DNA from: Prevotella sp.
Lineage (GTDB): Bacteria; Bacteroidota; Bacteroidia; Bacteroidales; Bacteroidaceae
Assembly: GCA_017940545.1 (NCBI GenBank)
Contig: JAGAYI010000006.1
Location: 62,001 to 126,000, forward strand
Length of the DNA: 64,000 bases
Direction: 5' to 3'
In this document: one piece after another, positions 41,817 to 49,388 of the stretch
Position numbering within the stretch: position 1 is the stretch's first letter
Layout: each line of letters begins with the position of its first letter
The notes under the pieces: model-generated
Seen by the model: only the letters and a program-made list of their open reading frames with translations
What the model was told of the DNA's origin: nothing
Databases searched by the model: none
Made by a program: the position numbers and the translations under genes

Positions 41817-41905
41817 GTATCCTCCCAGAGCTTTTCTGGGCGGGCGTACTTTCTTGCGGAGCGAAGAGGTACGACTACGCGAGAACAATACCCCAAAAAT
41901 CAATT

Positions 41906-42364
41906 CTATTCTGCCGTCTGCTCGTCGTCGTTCTCGCGGTTGTCAATGTTGTCGCCCTCGGTGGGTGTGAGCTCATTGAAGTCGGTGATGCCGGCACTTA
42001 CGAGGATGTTGTACCACTGGAGCAGCTTCTTGATGTCGCTGGTGTGCACGCGGTCGCGGTCCCACTGCGGGAGCACCTTCGTGAAGTAGTCCTGCAGCTC
42101 CTTGCCGCTGGCTTTCCTGTAGTCGATGCTGACGGGCTTGCCCTGCTCCAGCTCCTTGACGGCGTTGAACACTTTGTAGAGGGCGATGTCTTCGGTTTCG
42201 GTGAACATGGCAATGTCGGCCAGCGACGTGATGCGGTCGGTGGCAAAGGCGGGCATGCGCTTGTGCGACGCGTCGAGCGACTCGACGATGAGGCTGTTCT
42301 TTGCGCGTGAAACGAGTTTGTAAAGTCCGGGTTTGCCTGAGATGGCTAAAATGGTTTGTGACAT
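41906..42364 (-). CDS. DUF5606 family protein
   Basis: The 152-residue product is a typical DUF5606 protein: ILAISGKPGLYKLVSRAKNS, LADIAMFTETEDIALYKVFN, DIKKLLQWYNILVSAGITDF. The family is nearly confined to Bacteroidetes and usually sits beside coaE/nusB as here. No function is known. The C-terminus (DNRENDDEQTAE) is acidic and disordered. The coaE gene lies 27 bp upstream on the same strand, so it is probably the last gene of the nusB-yajC-ybbR-coaE run. Confidence 0.85.
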   Translation of the reverse strand: MSQTILAISGKPGLYKLVSRAKNSLIVESLDASHKRMPAFATDRITSLADIAMFTETEDIALYKVFNAVKELEQGKPVSIDYRKASGKELQDYFTKVLPQWDRDRVHTSDIKKLLQWYNILVSAGITDFNELTPTEGDNIDNRENDDEQTAE

Positions 42365-42391
42365 AATGATGTTTTTTTTCTTGTTTACTGT

Positions 42392-42964
42392 TTATATGAT
42401 TTCTTGCAATATGCGTTCTAACTGTTCGTCAATGTCGGTCTGGCCGTCGTTGACGATTTCGAAGTCGGCCCGCTGCCTGACTTCCTGCTGCGGCCACTGG
42501 CGGTTCATCCACTCCAGCACTTTTTCGCGGCTGATGCCGTCGCGCTGCATGACGCGCCGGATGCGGACTTCTATGGGGGCGGTGACGACGATGACGCGGT
42601 CAACGAGGCGGCTGAGGCCTGACTCGTACATGATGGCGCTCTCTACCCACCCGATGCCGCTGGACTGGAAGTCGCGGAAGACGGCGGGGTGGACGATGGC
42701 GTCGATGGCACGGGCGTGCCGGGGGCTGCTCAGCAGGTAGCGGGCTACGACGGCTTTGTTGAGTGTCGGTTGTCGGTTGTCGGTTGTCGGGAGGTAGGCA
42801 TCGGGTCCGATGAGCCGTGTGAGCTGCCGGCGGATTTCGGGTGAGGTGCTGATGAGCCGCTTGGCGGCGGCATCGCAGTCATAGACCTGGATGCCGCGGG
42901 CCTCGAGACGCTTGCAGACGTAGCTTTTGCCACTGCCTATGCCGCCGGTGATGCCTGTCTTCAT
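42392..42964 (-). CDS. coaE: Dephospho-CoA kinase
   Basis: The 190-residue product has the P-loop GITGGIGSGKSYVCKRL (residues 4-20), YDCDAAAKRLISTSPEI, and the family stretch HPAVFRDF. It phosphorylates dephospho-CoA in the last step of CoA synthesis. The ATG is complementary to 42962-42964, overlapping ybbR by 4 bp; a longer frame to 43285 is an antisense artefact of the ybbR gene. Residues about 60-67 (TTDNRQPT) come from a 7-bp CCGACAA tandem repeat at about 42765-42790. Confidence 0.92.
   Translation of the reverse strand: MKTGITGGIGSGKSYVCKRLEARGIQVYDCDAAAKRLISTSPEIRRQLTRLIGPDAYLPTTDNRQPTLNKAVVARYLLSSPRHARAIDAIVHPAVFRDFQSSGIGWVESAIMYESGLSRLVDRVIVVTAPIEVRIRRVMQRDGISREKVLEWMNRQWPQQEVRQRADFEIVNDGQTDIDEQLERILQEII
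42763..42791. repeat. 7-bp tandem repeat inside coaE
   Basis: The plus strand reads GTCGGTT three times in a row, then a fourth partial unit. Seven is not a multiple of three, so loss or gain of one unit would frameshift coaE; only changes of three units would be neutral. Confidence 0.8.
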
Positions 42965-43941
42965 TCTTCTTCTATGAGGTAATCTACTTGCTTGACGTCG
43001 AGCGTGGCGCGGCTGATGCCGCCGGGCACGGACTGCAGGTAGAGGTTGCACTTTTCTGACGGCTTGGACTGGATTTCCCTGTAGTCGGCCACGACGACGA
43101 ACTGCTCGGGGCGCAGCGAGCGGTACTGGCTGACGCCGGTGACGAAGCTGACCCTGACTTTGGCGGGGAAGGTGCGCAGCACTTTGCCGGGGGGCATGTG
43201 GAGGGCTACGATGGGTACGTCGTCGAGGCTGACCTCGGTGAGCACGTCGGTATAGAAACCCACCTTGACGCGGTCGGGGACGCACTTCACGCCCTTGGTC
43301 TTAGCCAGCTGGCAGTCTGCTATGAGCGTGTCGCGGAAGTTGGCATAGTTGAGGGGCTCGGTATATACGACCTTGATGCTGTCGAGCTTTTCGGGCGAGG
43401 CATAGACGTCAACGCTGTCGGGCCAGTACTGGGTGCGGGCTATGAAGTAGAGGTGGTCGGGTATGACGCGTCCGCTCCAGCGCACGGGCACGCGGCGGTG
43501 GGCTCCGTCGTTGTAGAAGAACTCGAGCTTTTCGGGCTTGATGGCGGTAATCTTCGAGGTCATGTCGGGGTTCTGGCTGTGAATGAGCTTTTGCAGCTCG
43601 GACGTGCTGACGTTGCCGTAGCCGTCGGTGCGCACGAAGTTCTTGTAGGGGGCGCTGATGGTCTTGATGCGGTTGCCGTAGAGGTAGGACAGCAGCACCC
43701 AGCCGCGGTCGCGCACGGTGATGCGCACGGTGTCAACCTCGGGCGAGGTGAGCACCACGTTCTTGGGCACCTGCGCTATGCGCACGGGTATGCGCAGTTC
43801 TTTCTCGTAGCTCTCGTTCAGCGTGGTGATGAGCCAGAAGATGCCGGAGAGCGCAAGGAAGAACACGAACATGAGGAACTGCTTGTTGAGGTTGCTGAAC
43901 AGGAAGTCCCTGACGATGCGGAAGAGTTTCAGTGGTTGCAT
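42961..43941 (-). CDS. YbbR-like domain protein (CdaR homologue)
   Basis: The 326-residue product has one N-terminal transmembrane helix (QFLMFVFFLALSGIFWLITT) and tandem YbbR-type beta domains (ELRIPVRIAQVPKNVVLTSP, LRIPV-like repeats). In other phyla CdaR regulates the diadenylate cyclase; here the partner is not adjacent. The neighbours nusB, yajC and coaE are in the conserved Bacteroidetes order. It overlaps coaE by 4 bp downstream. The C-terminus (VDYLIEEE) ends beyond the last strand. Confidence 0.82.
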   Translation of the reverse strand: MQPLKLFRIVRDFLFSNLNKQFLMFVFFLALSGIFWLITTLNESYEKELRIPVRIAQVPKNVVLTSPEVDTVRITVRDRGWVLLSYLYGNRIKTISAPYKNFVRTDGYGNVSTSELQKLIHSQNPDMTSKITAIKPEKLEFFYNDGAHRRVPVRWSGRVIPDHLYFIARTQYWPDSVDVYASPEKLDSIKVVYTEPLNYANFRDTLIADCQLAKTKGVKCVPDRVKVGFYTDVLTEVSLDDVPIVALHMPPGKVLRTFPAKVRVSFVTGVSQYRSLRPEQFVVVADYREIQSKPSEKCNLYLQSVPGGISRATLDVKQVDYLIEEE

Positions 43942-43952
43942 TGTTCATAGTG

Positions 43953-43981
43953 CATGCTCCCCCCTCACTCGGGGGGGCATG
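43953..43981. repeat. GC hairpin, member of a C-run/G-run family
   Basis: CATGC, a CCCCCC run, TCACTC and a GGGGGG run followed by CATG form a hairpin between yajC and ybbR. A related C-run/G-run block occurs at 44316-44340 and, in diverged form, within lptD (61099-61203). Confidence 0.7.
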
Positions 43982-43985
43982 TTCT

Positions 43986-44270
43986 TCATTTGGCCGTGGG
44001 GGTGCTGGCGTCGTCCTTGAACACGTAGTTCTTGTTGACGCGTATCACGGTGCCCTTGGCTATCTCGACCTCGACGATGCCGTTGGCCAGGTCGATTTTC
44101 TTGACGGTGCCGTAGATGCCGCCGCTGGTGAAGACGTTGGTGCCCTCGGTCAGCGAGTTCTGGAACTTCTGTATTTCCTTTTGTTTCTTCTGCTGTGGGC
44201 GAATCATGAAAAAGTAGAAGATGGCGAAGATGGCCACCATCATGATGAGCATTTGTGTATTCGGACTCAT
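43986..44270 (-). CDS. yajC: Preprotein translocase subunit YajC
   Basis: The 94-residue protein has a single N-terminal transmembrane helix (MLIMMVAIFAIFYFFMIRPQ) followed by the YajC signature KKQKEIQKFQNSLTEGTNVF and GGIYGTVKKIDLANGIVEVE. YajC associates with SecDF at the translocon. Size is typical. It lies between nusB and ybbR, the conserved order. Confidence 0.93.
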   Translation of the reverse strand: MSPNTQMLIMMVAIFAIFYFFMIRPQQKKQKEIQKFQNSLTEGTNVFTSGGIYGTVKKIDLANGIVEVEIAKGTVIRVNKNYVFKDDASTPTAK

Positions 44271-44343
44271 AATATATAAAAAATTTAGTTCATAAATGCA
44301 TAATTACAGACCTCTGCCCCCCCGGGGGGGACGAAAGGGGGAG

Positions 44344-45300
44344 CTATTCTTCATTCCTTAAATTACCTCTCTCGTCAATGTGTTTCAGCAGTCGTCCGGT
44401 GCCGACGAGGTGGCGGGCAATGGCGTCGAGCATGCCGTTGATGTAGCCGCCGCTGCGTGGGGTGGAGTAGAGCTTGGCTATTTCTACAAACTCGTTGATG
44501 GTCACGCTGATGGGGATGCTGGGGAACGTGAGCATCTCGGCAAGGGCTATCTGCATGATGACGACGTCCATGTAGGCCAGGCGCGAGAAGTCCCAGTTCT
44601 GGGAGGCTTCGCTCATGTAGCTCTGATACTCGTCGGCATTCAGGATGGTGGCTCGGAACAGCTTGCGGGCAAACTCTCGGTCTTCCTCGCTGTCGTACTC
44701 GGGCAGCAGCTCCTGACTGGACTTGTTGGTCTCGTCGAAGCGCTTGATGGTCTTCAGCACGAAGGTGTCAACAATCTCCTTGTCGTCGTTCCAGTAGAGG
44801 CTCTGCTCCTCGAGCAGACTGTCCAGGTTGTCGTTGTCCTGTATGAACGTGCGGTATATCTTCCGCCAGAGCTCACGGTCGGCAGCGTAGGAGTCGTCCT
44901 GGCTGTCCATGTACTCCTGATAGATGCTGCTTTCGGTAATCTGGTTGTACAGGCTGCGCACGAAGTCGGCCTCGTCGTCCCAGTTCTTCTTCTGCACCTC
45001 TAAAAAGTCGTTCAGCATCTTGTTCTCCTCCAACTGCAGGGCAAAGCGGTTGAAGGCAAACTTGTCGGAGGGCATGGGTGTGCGCTCGCGGCGGGCCTTG
45101 GCCCGTGCCACGTCCAAGTGCTTGCGTGCCTCTTTGGTGACAGCTACAATCAGTTCAAGCAGGTAGTTGTAGAGGTCGTAGGCTTTCGAGAGGCTGAAGA
45201 AGAGCTCCTTTTCAGCCGAGTCAATGTTTTTACTCCCGTTCTGATAGTACGCGTAGGTTAACTGGACTATCTTGATTCTGATAATTTTGCGATTGATCAT
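44344..45300 (-). CDS. nusB: Transcription antitermination factor NusB (Bacteroidetes long form)
   Basis: The 318-residue product ends in a NusB fold: DFSRLAYMDVVIMQIALAEM, FPSIPISVTINEFVEIAKLY, then YINGMLDAIARHLVGTGRLL. The first 150 or so residues (RIKIVQLTYAYYQNGSKNID...) are the extra N-terminal half seen in Bacteroidetes NusB. NusB with NusE binds boxA in rRNA operons. The C-terminal tail (DERGNLRNEE) is charged. It starts the operon; no clear -7 box was located within 100 bp. Confidence 0.9.
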   Translation of the reverse strand: MINRKIIRIKIVQLTYAYYQNGSKNIDSAEKELFFSLSKAYDLYNYLLELIVAVTKEARKHLDVARAKARRERTPMPSDKFAFNRFALQLEENKMLNDFLEVQKKNWDDEADFVRSLYNQITESSIYQEYMDSQDDSYAADRELWRKIYRTFIQDNDNLDSLLEEQSLYWNDDKEIVDTFVLKTIKRFDETNKSSQELLPEYDSEEDREFARKLFRATILNADEYQSYMSEASQNWDFSRLAYMDVVIMQIALAEMLTFPSIPISVTINEFVEIAKLYSTPRSGGYINGMLDAIARHLVGTGRLLKHIDERGNLRNEE

Positions 45301-45413
45301 TCTCTAAGATCATTAAAAACAACTTCGTGTTATTATAATAGCACCTGCAAAAGTACGTAAAAAAGCGATAAAATGCAAATATTCGGTCGAAATATTGAGT
45401 TTTTTTCCCGTTT

Positions 45414-45446
45414 TCTTGCGTATTTGCAGAAAATGGCGTACCTTTG
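45414..45446 (+). promoter_or_regulatory. Promoter of the rplY operon
   Basis: TTG (45416-45418), 20 bp and TACCTTTG (45439-45446), leaving a leader of about 80 bases before the ATG at 45531. Confidence 0.6.
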
Positions 45447-45530
45447 CACCCGCTTTTTAGGCACCGTGTGATGGTGAATTAAGCAAAACAGCATTTTTAA
45501 CAACTTAATTTAGAGTAACACAATTTTATT

Positions 45531-46127
45531 ATGAGAGAAATCGCATTGAACGGTCAGAAGCGCACCGACACCGGCAAGAAGGCCAGCAAGCTGCTTCGCA
45601 AGGAGGGTCTCGTGCCCTGCAACCTGTATGGTGAAAAGAAAGGTGAGAACGGCCTGCCCGAGGCGCTGGCATTCGCCATCCCCATGGCTGAGCTCCGCAA
45701 GGCCATCTACACGCCCCACGTATATGTGATGAACATTACCATTGAAGGCAAGCTGCACGTTGCCATTGTGAAGGAACTGCAGTTCCACCCCACGACGGAC
45801 GCACTGCTGCACGCCGACTTCTATGAGGTCAACGAGACGAAGCCCATCACCGTGGGTATTCCCGTGAAACTGAACGGTCTGGCTCAGGGTGTGCGCGACG
45901 GTGGACGCATCAACCTGTCAATCCGTAAAATCAACGTTACCGCTCCTTACAAGAATATTCCCGAGGTGCTCGACATTGACGTGACCAACCTGCAGCTCGG
46001 CAAGAGCATCAAGGTGGGCGAGCTGAGCTTCGAGGGTCTTGACATTGCCACCTCTCCCGAGGTTGTCGTCTGCTCGGTTAAGGCCACGCGTGCTTCCCGT
46101 TCTGCCGCTGCTACTGAGGAGGCATAA
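45531..46127 (+). CDS. rplY: 50S ribosomal protein L25 (CTC form)
   Basis: The 198-residue protein has an N-terminal L25 5S-rRNA-binding domain (EIALNGQKRTDTGKKASKLL, RKEGLVPCNLYG) and the C-terminal TL5/CTC beta domain (INVTAPYKNIPEVLDIDVTN). It ends in a poly-Ala-rich tail (SRSAAATEEA). It binds 5S rRNA. pth follows after 11 bp, and the S4-domain gene overlaps pth, giving one transcription unit. Confidence 0.93.
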   Translation: MREIALNGQKRTDTGKKASKLLRKEGLVPCNLYGEKKGENGLPEALAFAIPMAELRKAIYTPHVYVMNITIEGKLHVAIVKELQFHPTTDALLHADFYEVNETKPITVGIPVKLNGLAQGVRDGGRINLSIRKINVTAPYKNIPEVLDIDVTNLQLGKSIKVGELSFEGLDIATSPEVVVCSVKATRASRSAAATEEA

Positions 46128-46138
46128 ACCAGTAGGAT

Positions 46139-46738
46139 ATGGACAAATACTTAATTGTAGGCCTGGGAAATGTAGGTGCAGAGTACGACATGACCCGCCA
46201 CAATACAGGATTCATGGTATTGGACGCTTTTGCGAAGGCGTCCAATATTGTTTTTGACGACCGGCGCTACGGCTTCGTGGCAGAGACGACGCTGAAGGGG
46301 CGCAAGGTGTTCCTGCTGAAACCCTCGACCTACATGAACCTGAGTGGCAATGCCGTGCGCTACTGGCTGGGCAAGGAGAACATTGACCAGCAGCGGCTGC
46401 TCGTGGTCAGCGACGACGTGGCGCTGCCCTTGGGACAGTTCCGCCTGAAGGCAAACGGCAGCAACGGCGGACATAACGGACTGGGCCACATTCAGCAGCT
46501 CATAGGGCAGCAGTATGCACGCCTGCGCTTAGGCATTGGCAACGACTACCCGCAGGGCATGCAGATTGACTGGGTGCTGGGGCGTTACACCGACGAACAA
46601 CTGCAACAGCTGCAGCCGGCCATCGACCTGGGCGTGGAGATTATCAAGAGTTTCGTACTGGCCGGTATTGACGTGACGATGAATCAGTATAACAAGTTAG
46701 GAAAGAAAACATGCCAGCAACAACTGAAGCCCGAATAG
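46139..46738 (+). CDS. pth: Peptidyl-tRNA hydrolase
   Basis: The 199-residue product shows [20 protein letters not shown] (with the substrate-binding Asn and catalytic His20 region), [13 protein letters not shown], and the [20 protein letters not shown] motif. It frees tRNA from stalled peptidyl-tRNA. Length and motifs are standard. The downstream S4 gene starts inside it with a 28-bp overlap in another frame. Confidence 0.95.
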   Translation: MDKYLIVGLGNVGAEYDMTRHNTGFMVLDAFAKASNIVFDDRRYGFVAETTLKGRKVFLLKPSTYMNLSGNAVRYWLGKENIDQQRLLVVSDDVALPLGQFRLKANGSNGGHNGLGHIQQLIGQQYARLRLGIGNDYPQGMQIDWVLGRYTDEQLQQLQPAIDLGVEIIKSFVLAGIDVTMNQYNKLGKKTCQQQLKPE

Positions 46739-47130
46739 ACAAGTGGCTATGGGCGGCACGCATCTTCAAGACGCGAAGCATTGCCGCCGATGCCATCAAG
46801 AACGGACGGGTGGCCATTAACGGAGTGAACGTGAAGCCCTCGCGTATGGTAAAGGTGGGCGAGACGGTGAGTGTGAGAAAACCGCCCGTGACGTACTCTT
46901 TCAAGGTGCTGAAGACCATTGAGCAGCGGGTGGGCGCGAAACTGTTGCCGGAAATCTACGAGAATGTCACTACGCCCGACCAGTATGAGCTGCTGGAGAT
47001 GAACCGCATCAGCGGCTTCGTCAACCGGGCTCGCGGCACCGGAAGGCCCACGAAGAAGGAACGCCGGGCGCTCGATGAGTTCATTGGCCCGTCGTTTGAC
47101 GACTTTGACGATTTCGACTGGGAGGATTGA
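46711..47130 (+). CDS. S4-domain RNA-binding protein (HslR-like)
   Basis: The 139-residue product carries an S4 fold: [20 protein letters not shown] then [20 protein letters not shown]. This is the Hsp15/HslR family, which binds stalled 50S subunits still carrying nascent peptide. That fits its location next to pth. The C-terminal tail is acidic ([11 protein letters not shown]). The ATG at 46711 is inside pth; no better start keeps the S4 domain complete. Confidence 0.88.
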   Translation: MPATTEARIDKWLWAARIFKTRSIAADAIKNGRVAINGVNVKPSRMVKVGETVSVRKPPVTYSFKVLKTIEQRVGAKLLPEIYENVTTPDQYELLEMNRISGFVNRARGTGRPTKKERRALDEFIGPSFDDFDDFDWED

Positions 47131-47170
47131 GCGTAGTGCATGCGAAACTTGAGTAAAGAAAAAAAAGAAG

Positions 47171-48100
47171 ATGTTACTGAATTGCTTATATATTATAATA
47201 GGTGTAGCGCTGGTGCTGGCGGGTGCTGACCGCCTGACGGAAGGTGCCAGCTCCATAGCACGGCGCTTTGGCGTTCCTGAAATAGTGATAGGCCTGACTA
47301 TTGTAGCTTGCGGCACGTCGATGCCGGAGTTCTTCGTCAGTCTGATGTCGGCCCTGAACGGCACGCCCGACATGGCGGTAGGCAACGTGGTGGGCTCAAA
47401 CATCATGAATGCCATGCTCATTGTGGGCTGTTCGGCTGTGGTGGCTCCAATGGTCATCAGTCCTTCTACGGTAAAGAAAGACATCCCCTTCTCGGTAGCT
47501 GCATCGCTGCTGCTCATTCTGCTGGGAGTCGATTCGGCCATTGGCCGCTGGGATGGTGGCATCCTGTTGGTGGGCTTTGCTGCCTTTATGGCTTATACCC
47601 TGTGGCAGGCCAAGGGCGCGAAGACGGAGCAGACTGCCGAGTCGAAGCCACAGAACATCTGGCTCTCAGTGCTTTGGATTGTCCTCGGCTTGGCCGGACT
47701 GGTGTTCGGCAGTGACCTCTTTGTGGATTCCGCCTCCAGCGTCGCCGCCGGACTGGGCGTCAGCGAGAGCGTCATAGGCCTGACCATTGTGGCTGGGGGC
47801 ACGTCGCTGCCCGAACTGGCTACCAGTGTGGTGGCTGCCCGCAAGGGACAGTCGGCCATCGCCATTGGCAACGTCATAGGTTCCAACGTTTTCAACATCC
47901 TGCTCATACTCGGTGCCACGGCAGTCATCAGTCCGTTGCAGATGGAGGGCATCACGCTGCTCGACATGGGCGTCATGATGGGGTCCATTACGTTGGTGTG
48001 GCTCTTCTCGTTTACCCGTTTCACGGTGGAACGTTGGGAAGGCGTACTGCTTATTGCGGGCTATCTGGGCTATTTGGGCTGGCTGCTCAGCAACGTGTAG
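47171..48100 (+). CDS. Calcium/sodium antiporter (CaCA, YrbG-like)
   Basis: The 309-residue membrane protein has about ten helices and two inverted alpha repeats, each with the family signature: VIGLTIVACGTSMPEFFVSL and VIGLTIVAGGTSLPELATSV. The conserved Glu in each PE pair is present. It exchanges cations, probably sodium for calcium. It starts 40 bp after the S4 gene and may be a separate transcription unit. Length is typical. Confidence 0.92.
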   Translation: MLLNCLYIIIGVALVLAGADRLTEGASSIARRFGVPEIVIGLTIVACGTSMPEFFVSLMSALNGTPDMAVGNVVGSNIMNAMLIVGCSAVVAPMVISPSTVKKDIPFSVAASLLLILLGVDSAIGRWDGGILLVGFAAFMAYTLWQAKGAKTEQTAESKPQNIWLSVLWIVLGLAGLVFGSDLFVDSASSVAAGLGVSESVIGLTIVAGGTSLPELATSVVAARKGQSAIAIGNVIGSNVFNILLILGATAVISPLQMEGITLLDMGVMMGSITLVWLFSFTRFTVERWEGVLLIAGYLGYLGWLLSNV

Positions 48101-48105
48101 TGAGG

Positions 48106-49134
48106 CTATTCGCCAAAAATCTCCTCTAACTTATCCTCCAAGTCACCATTAAACAGGTTGGCTGCTACGATGTACCCGTCAGGTGCTATGAGCACATTGG
48201 CGGGTAACGTGTGTATGCCCCATGTCTCGCTGGCTGCACTGTTTGCCTTCAGGTCGCACAGTTGGGGCCACAGCATGTGCAGCTCGTTGATGGCACGCAG
48301 CCACTGCTGTTTGTCGGTGTCTGACGAAATGCCGACAACCTCAAGCCCCTTAGGGTGAAACTCCTCGTAGCAGTAAACAATGCGGCGCAGGTCCCGCAGG
48401 TAGTCGTCGGCTGTTGAACTCCAGAAGTGCAGCAGCACGTATTTGCCCTGGCCGCACCATTCGCTGAGCTGCCGAAGACGGTTGAAGCTGTCGGGCATGG
48501 ACATTTCGTGGAATCGCCGGCCGGGCATCTTCAGCTCATAGTCGGCGAGCATGGTACGCGCCGGCTGGGCAATGGGGTGGTCGGCGTAGGGCTTGTCGGG
48601 CGACAGCAACTGTTTCATCTCTGCGTAAGGGCAAAAGTAGGCCAGCTCGTTAATGTAGTAGGCTGGAATCAGGTTGCCGGCATTCTCTGACACAATGTAC
48701 TTGAGCAGCTTCTGCCTGGCAGTTCGCAGGGAGTCGAGCAGCGGCTTGTTGCCGGCCATGTAGGCATACTGCATTCTCATTTCAAGGTTGCTGGCCTGCA
48801 GGTCGTAGCGGTGCAGCCTCTCGTTCAGTGACGAGCCGGTGAGCGTACCCCTGTTGAAGTTGATGCTGACGGGTTCGCCGTCGCTCAGCAAGAGAAACAT
48901 GACGTCAGGCACGCCCACTTTGTAGAAACTGCCGGCTTCCGTCTGTCGGCTGAAGTGAAACGCGCCACTGGTGTTCACAACGCTGTCAACGGGTTGCTGC
49001 CGTGCAATGTCATAAAGATATATGAGTTGCATCTCGGTGGGTGCCGTACCGTCAATCTGTAACTGCACCTGCTGGGCAGTAGCTGGCAGCAGTAGGGTGA
49101 GCAGTATGCCGCAAAGCAGATAGAGTCTTTTCAT
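48106..49134 (-). CDS. DUF4369/thioredoxin-like exported protein lacking the CxxC pair
   Basis: The 342-residue product has a signal peptide (cut after LLLPATAQ), an N-terminal DUF4369 domain (LQIDGTAPTEMQLIYLYDIA, TLTGSSLNERL) and a C-terminal AhpC/TlpA thioredoxin fold: YVLLHFWSSTADDYLRDLRR, then LEVVGISSDTDKQQWLRAIN and WGIHTLPANVLIAPDGYIVA. In redox-active relatives the first stretch reads FWASWCGPC. Here the CxxC is gone, so a thiol oxidoreductase role is unlikely; a binding or structural role is more plausible. The promoter block at 49168-49244 is shared with the nucleoside kinase gene. Confidence 0.82.
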   Translation of the reverse strand: MKRLYLLCGILLTLLLPATAQQVQLQIDGTAPTEMQLIYLYDIARQQPVDSVVNTSGAFHFSRQTEAGSFYKVGVPDVMFLLLSDGEPVSINFNRGTLTGSSLNERLHRYDLQASNLEMRMQYAYMAGNKPLLDSLRTARQKLLKYIVSENAGNLIPAYYINELAYFCPYAEMKQLLSPDKPYADHPIAQPARTMLADYELKMPGRRFHEMSMPDSFNRLRQLSEWCGQGKYVLLHFWSSTADDYLRDLRRIVYCYEEFHPKGLEVVGISSDTDKQQWLRAINELHMLWPQLCDLKANSAASETWGIHTLPANVLIAPDGYIVAANLFNGDLEDKLEEIFGE

Positions 49135-49167
49135 GCCTGTATATTTTTATAGTAGAGGATTTGCACT

Positions 49168-49244
49168 TGCAAAGGTACGAATAAGTGAGAACAATACAAA
49201 ATAAAACCTCGTGTTTTCTTTTTATTGTCGAACGGAAGTACCTT
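49168..49244 (-). promoter_or_regulatory. Shared promoter block, copy B
   Basis: On the minus strand TTTG (49197-49200), 19 bp and TACCTTTG (49170-49177). About 70 of 76 positions match copy A at 41456-41531. A second nCGGnCGGAAGTACCTT box follows at 49252-49270, so the distal box is duplicated here. Confidence 0.85.
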
Positions 49245-49350
49245 TTTTTATAGTCGGGCGGAAGTACCTTCGGCCAAAGGCAAAGATACGGAGAAGAGAG
49301 AAAATGCAAATTTATTTGCAAAGGAATCATGATTTATAGATATTTTTTTG

Positions 49351-49358
49351 TAATTTTG
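49351..49358 (+). promoter_or_regulatory. -7 box of metY
   Basis: TAATTTTG, 30 bp before the ATG at 49389; no well-placed TTTG upstream. Confidence 0.45.
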
Positions 49359-49388
49359 CATCCAACAAGGATAAACACATCAAGAAAA

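Noticed and set aside
41651-41896. Minus-strand ORFs over the 22-bp array with Cys-rich repeats
   Set aside because: The array period is 22 bp, so any peptide repeat changes frame; there is no start context and no domain.
42965-43285. A long N-terminal extension of coaE rich in Arg and Pro
   Set aside because: It lies antisense-in-frame-shift over the ybbR gene, has no domain, and CoaE of standard length starts exactly at 42964.
43198-43950. A 250-aa plus-strand ORF rich in Val, Gly and His
   Set aside because: It is the shadow of ybbR on the other strand; composition is biased and there is no promoter or domain.
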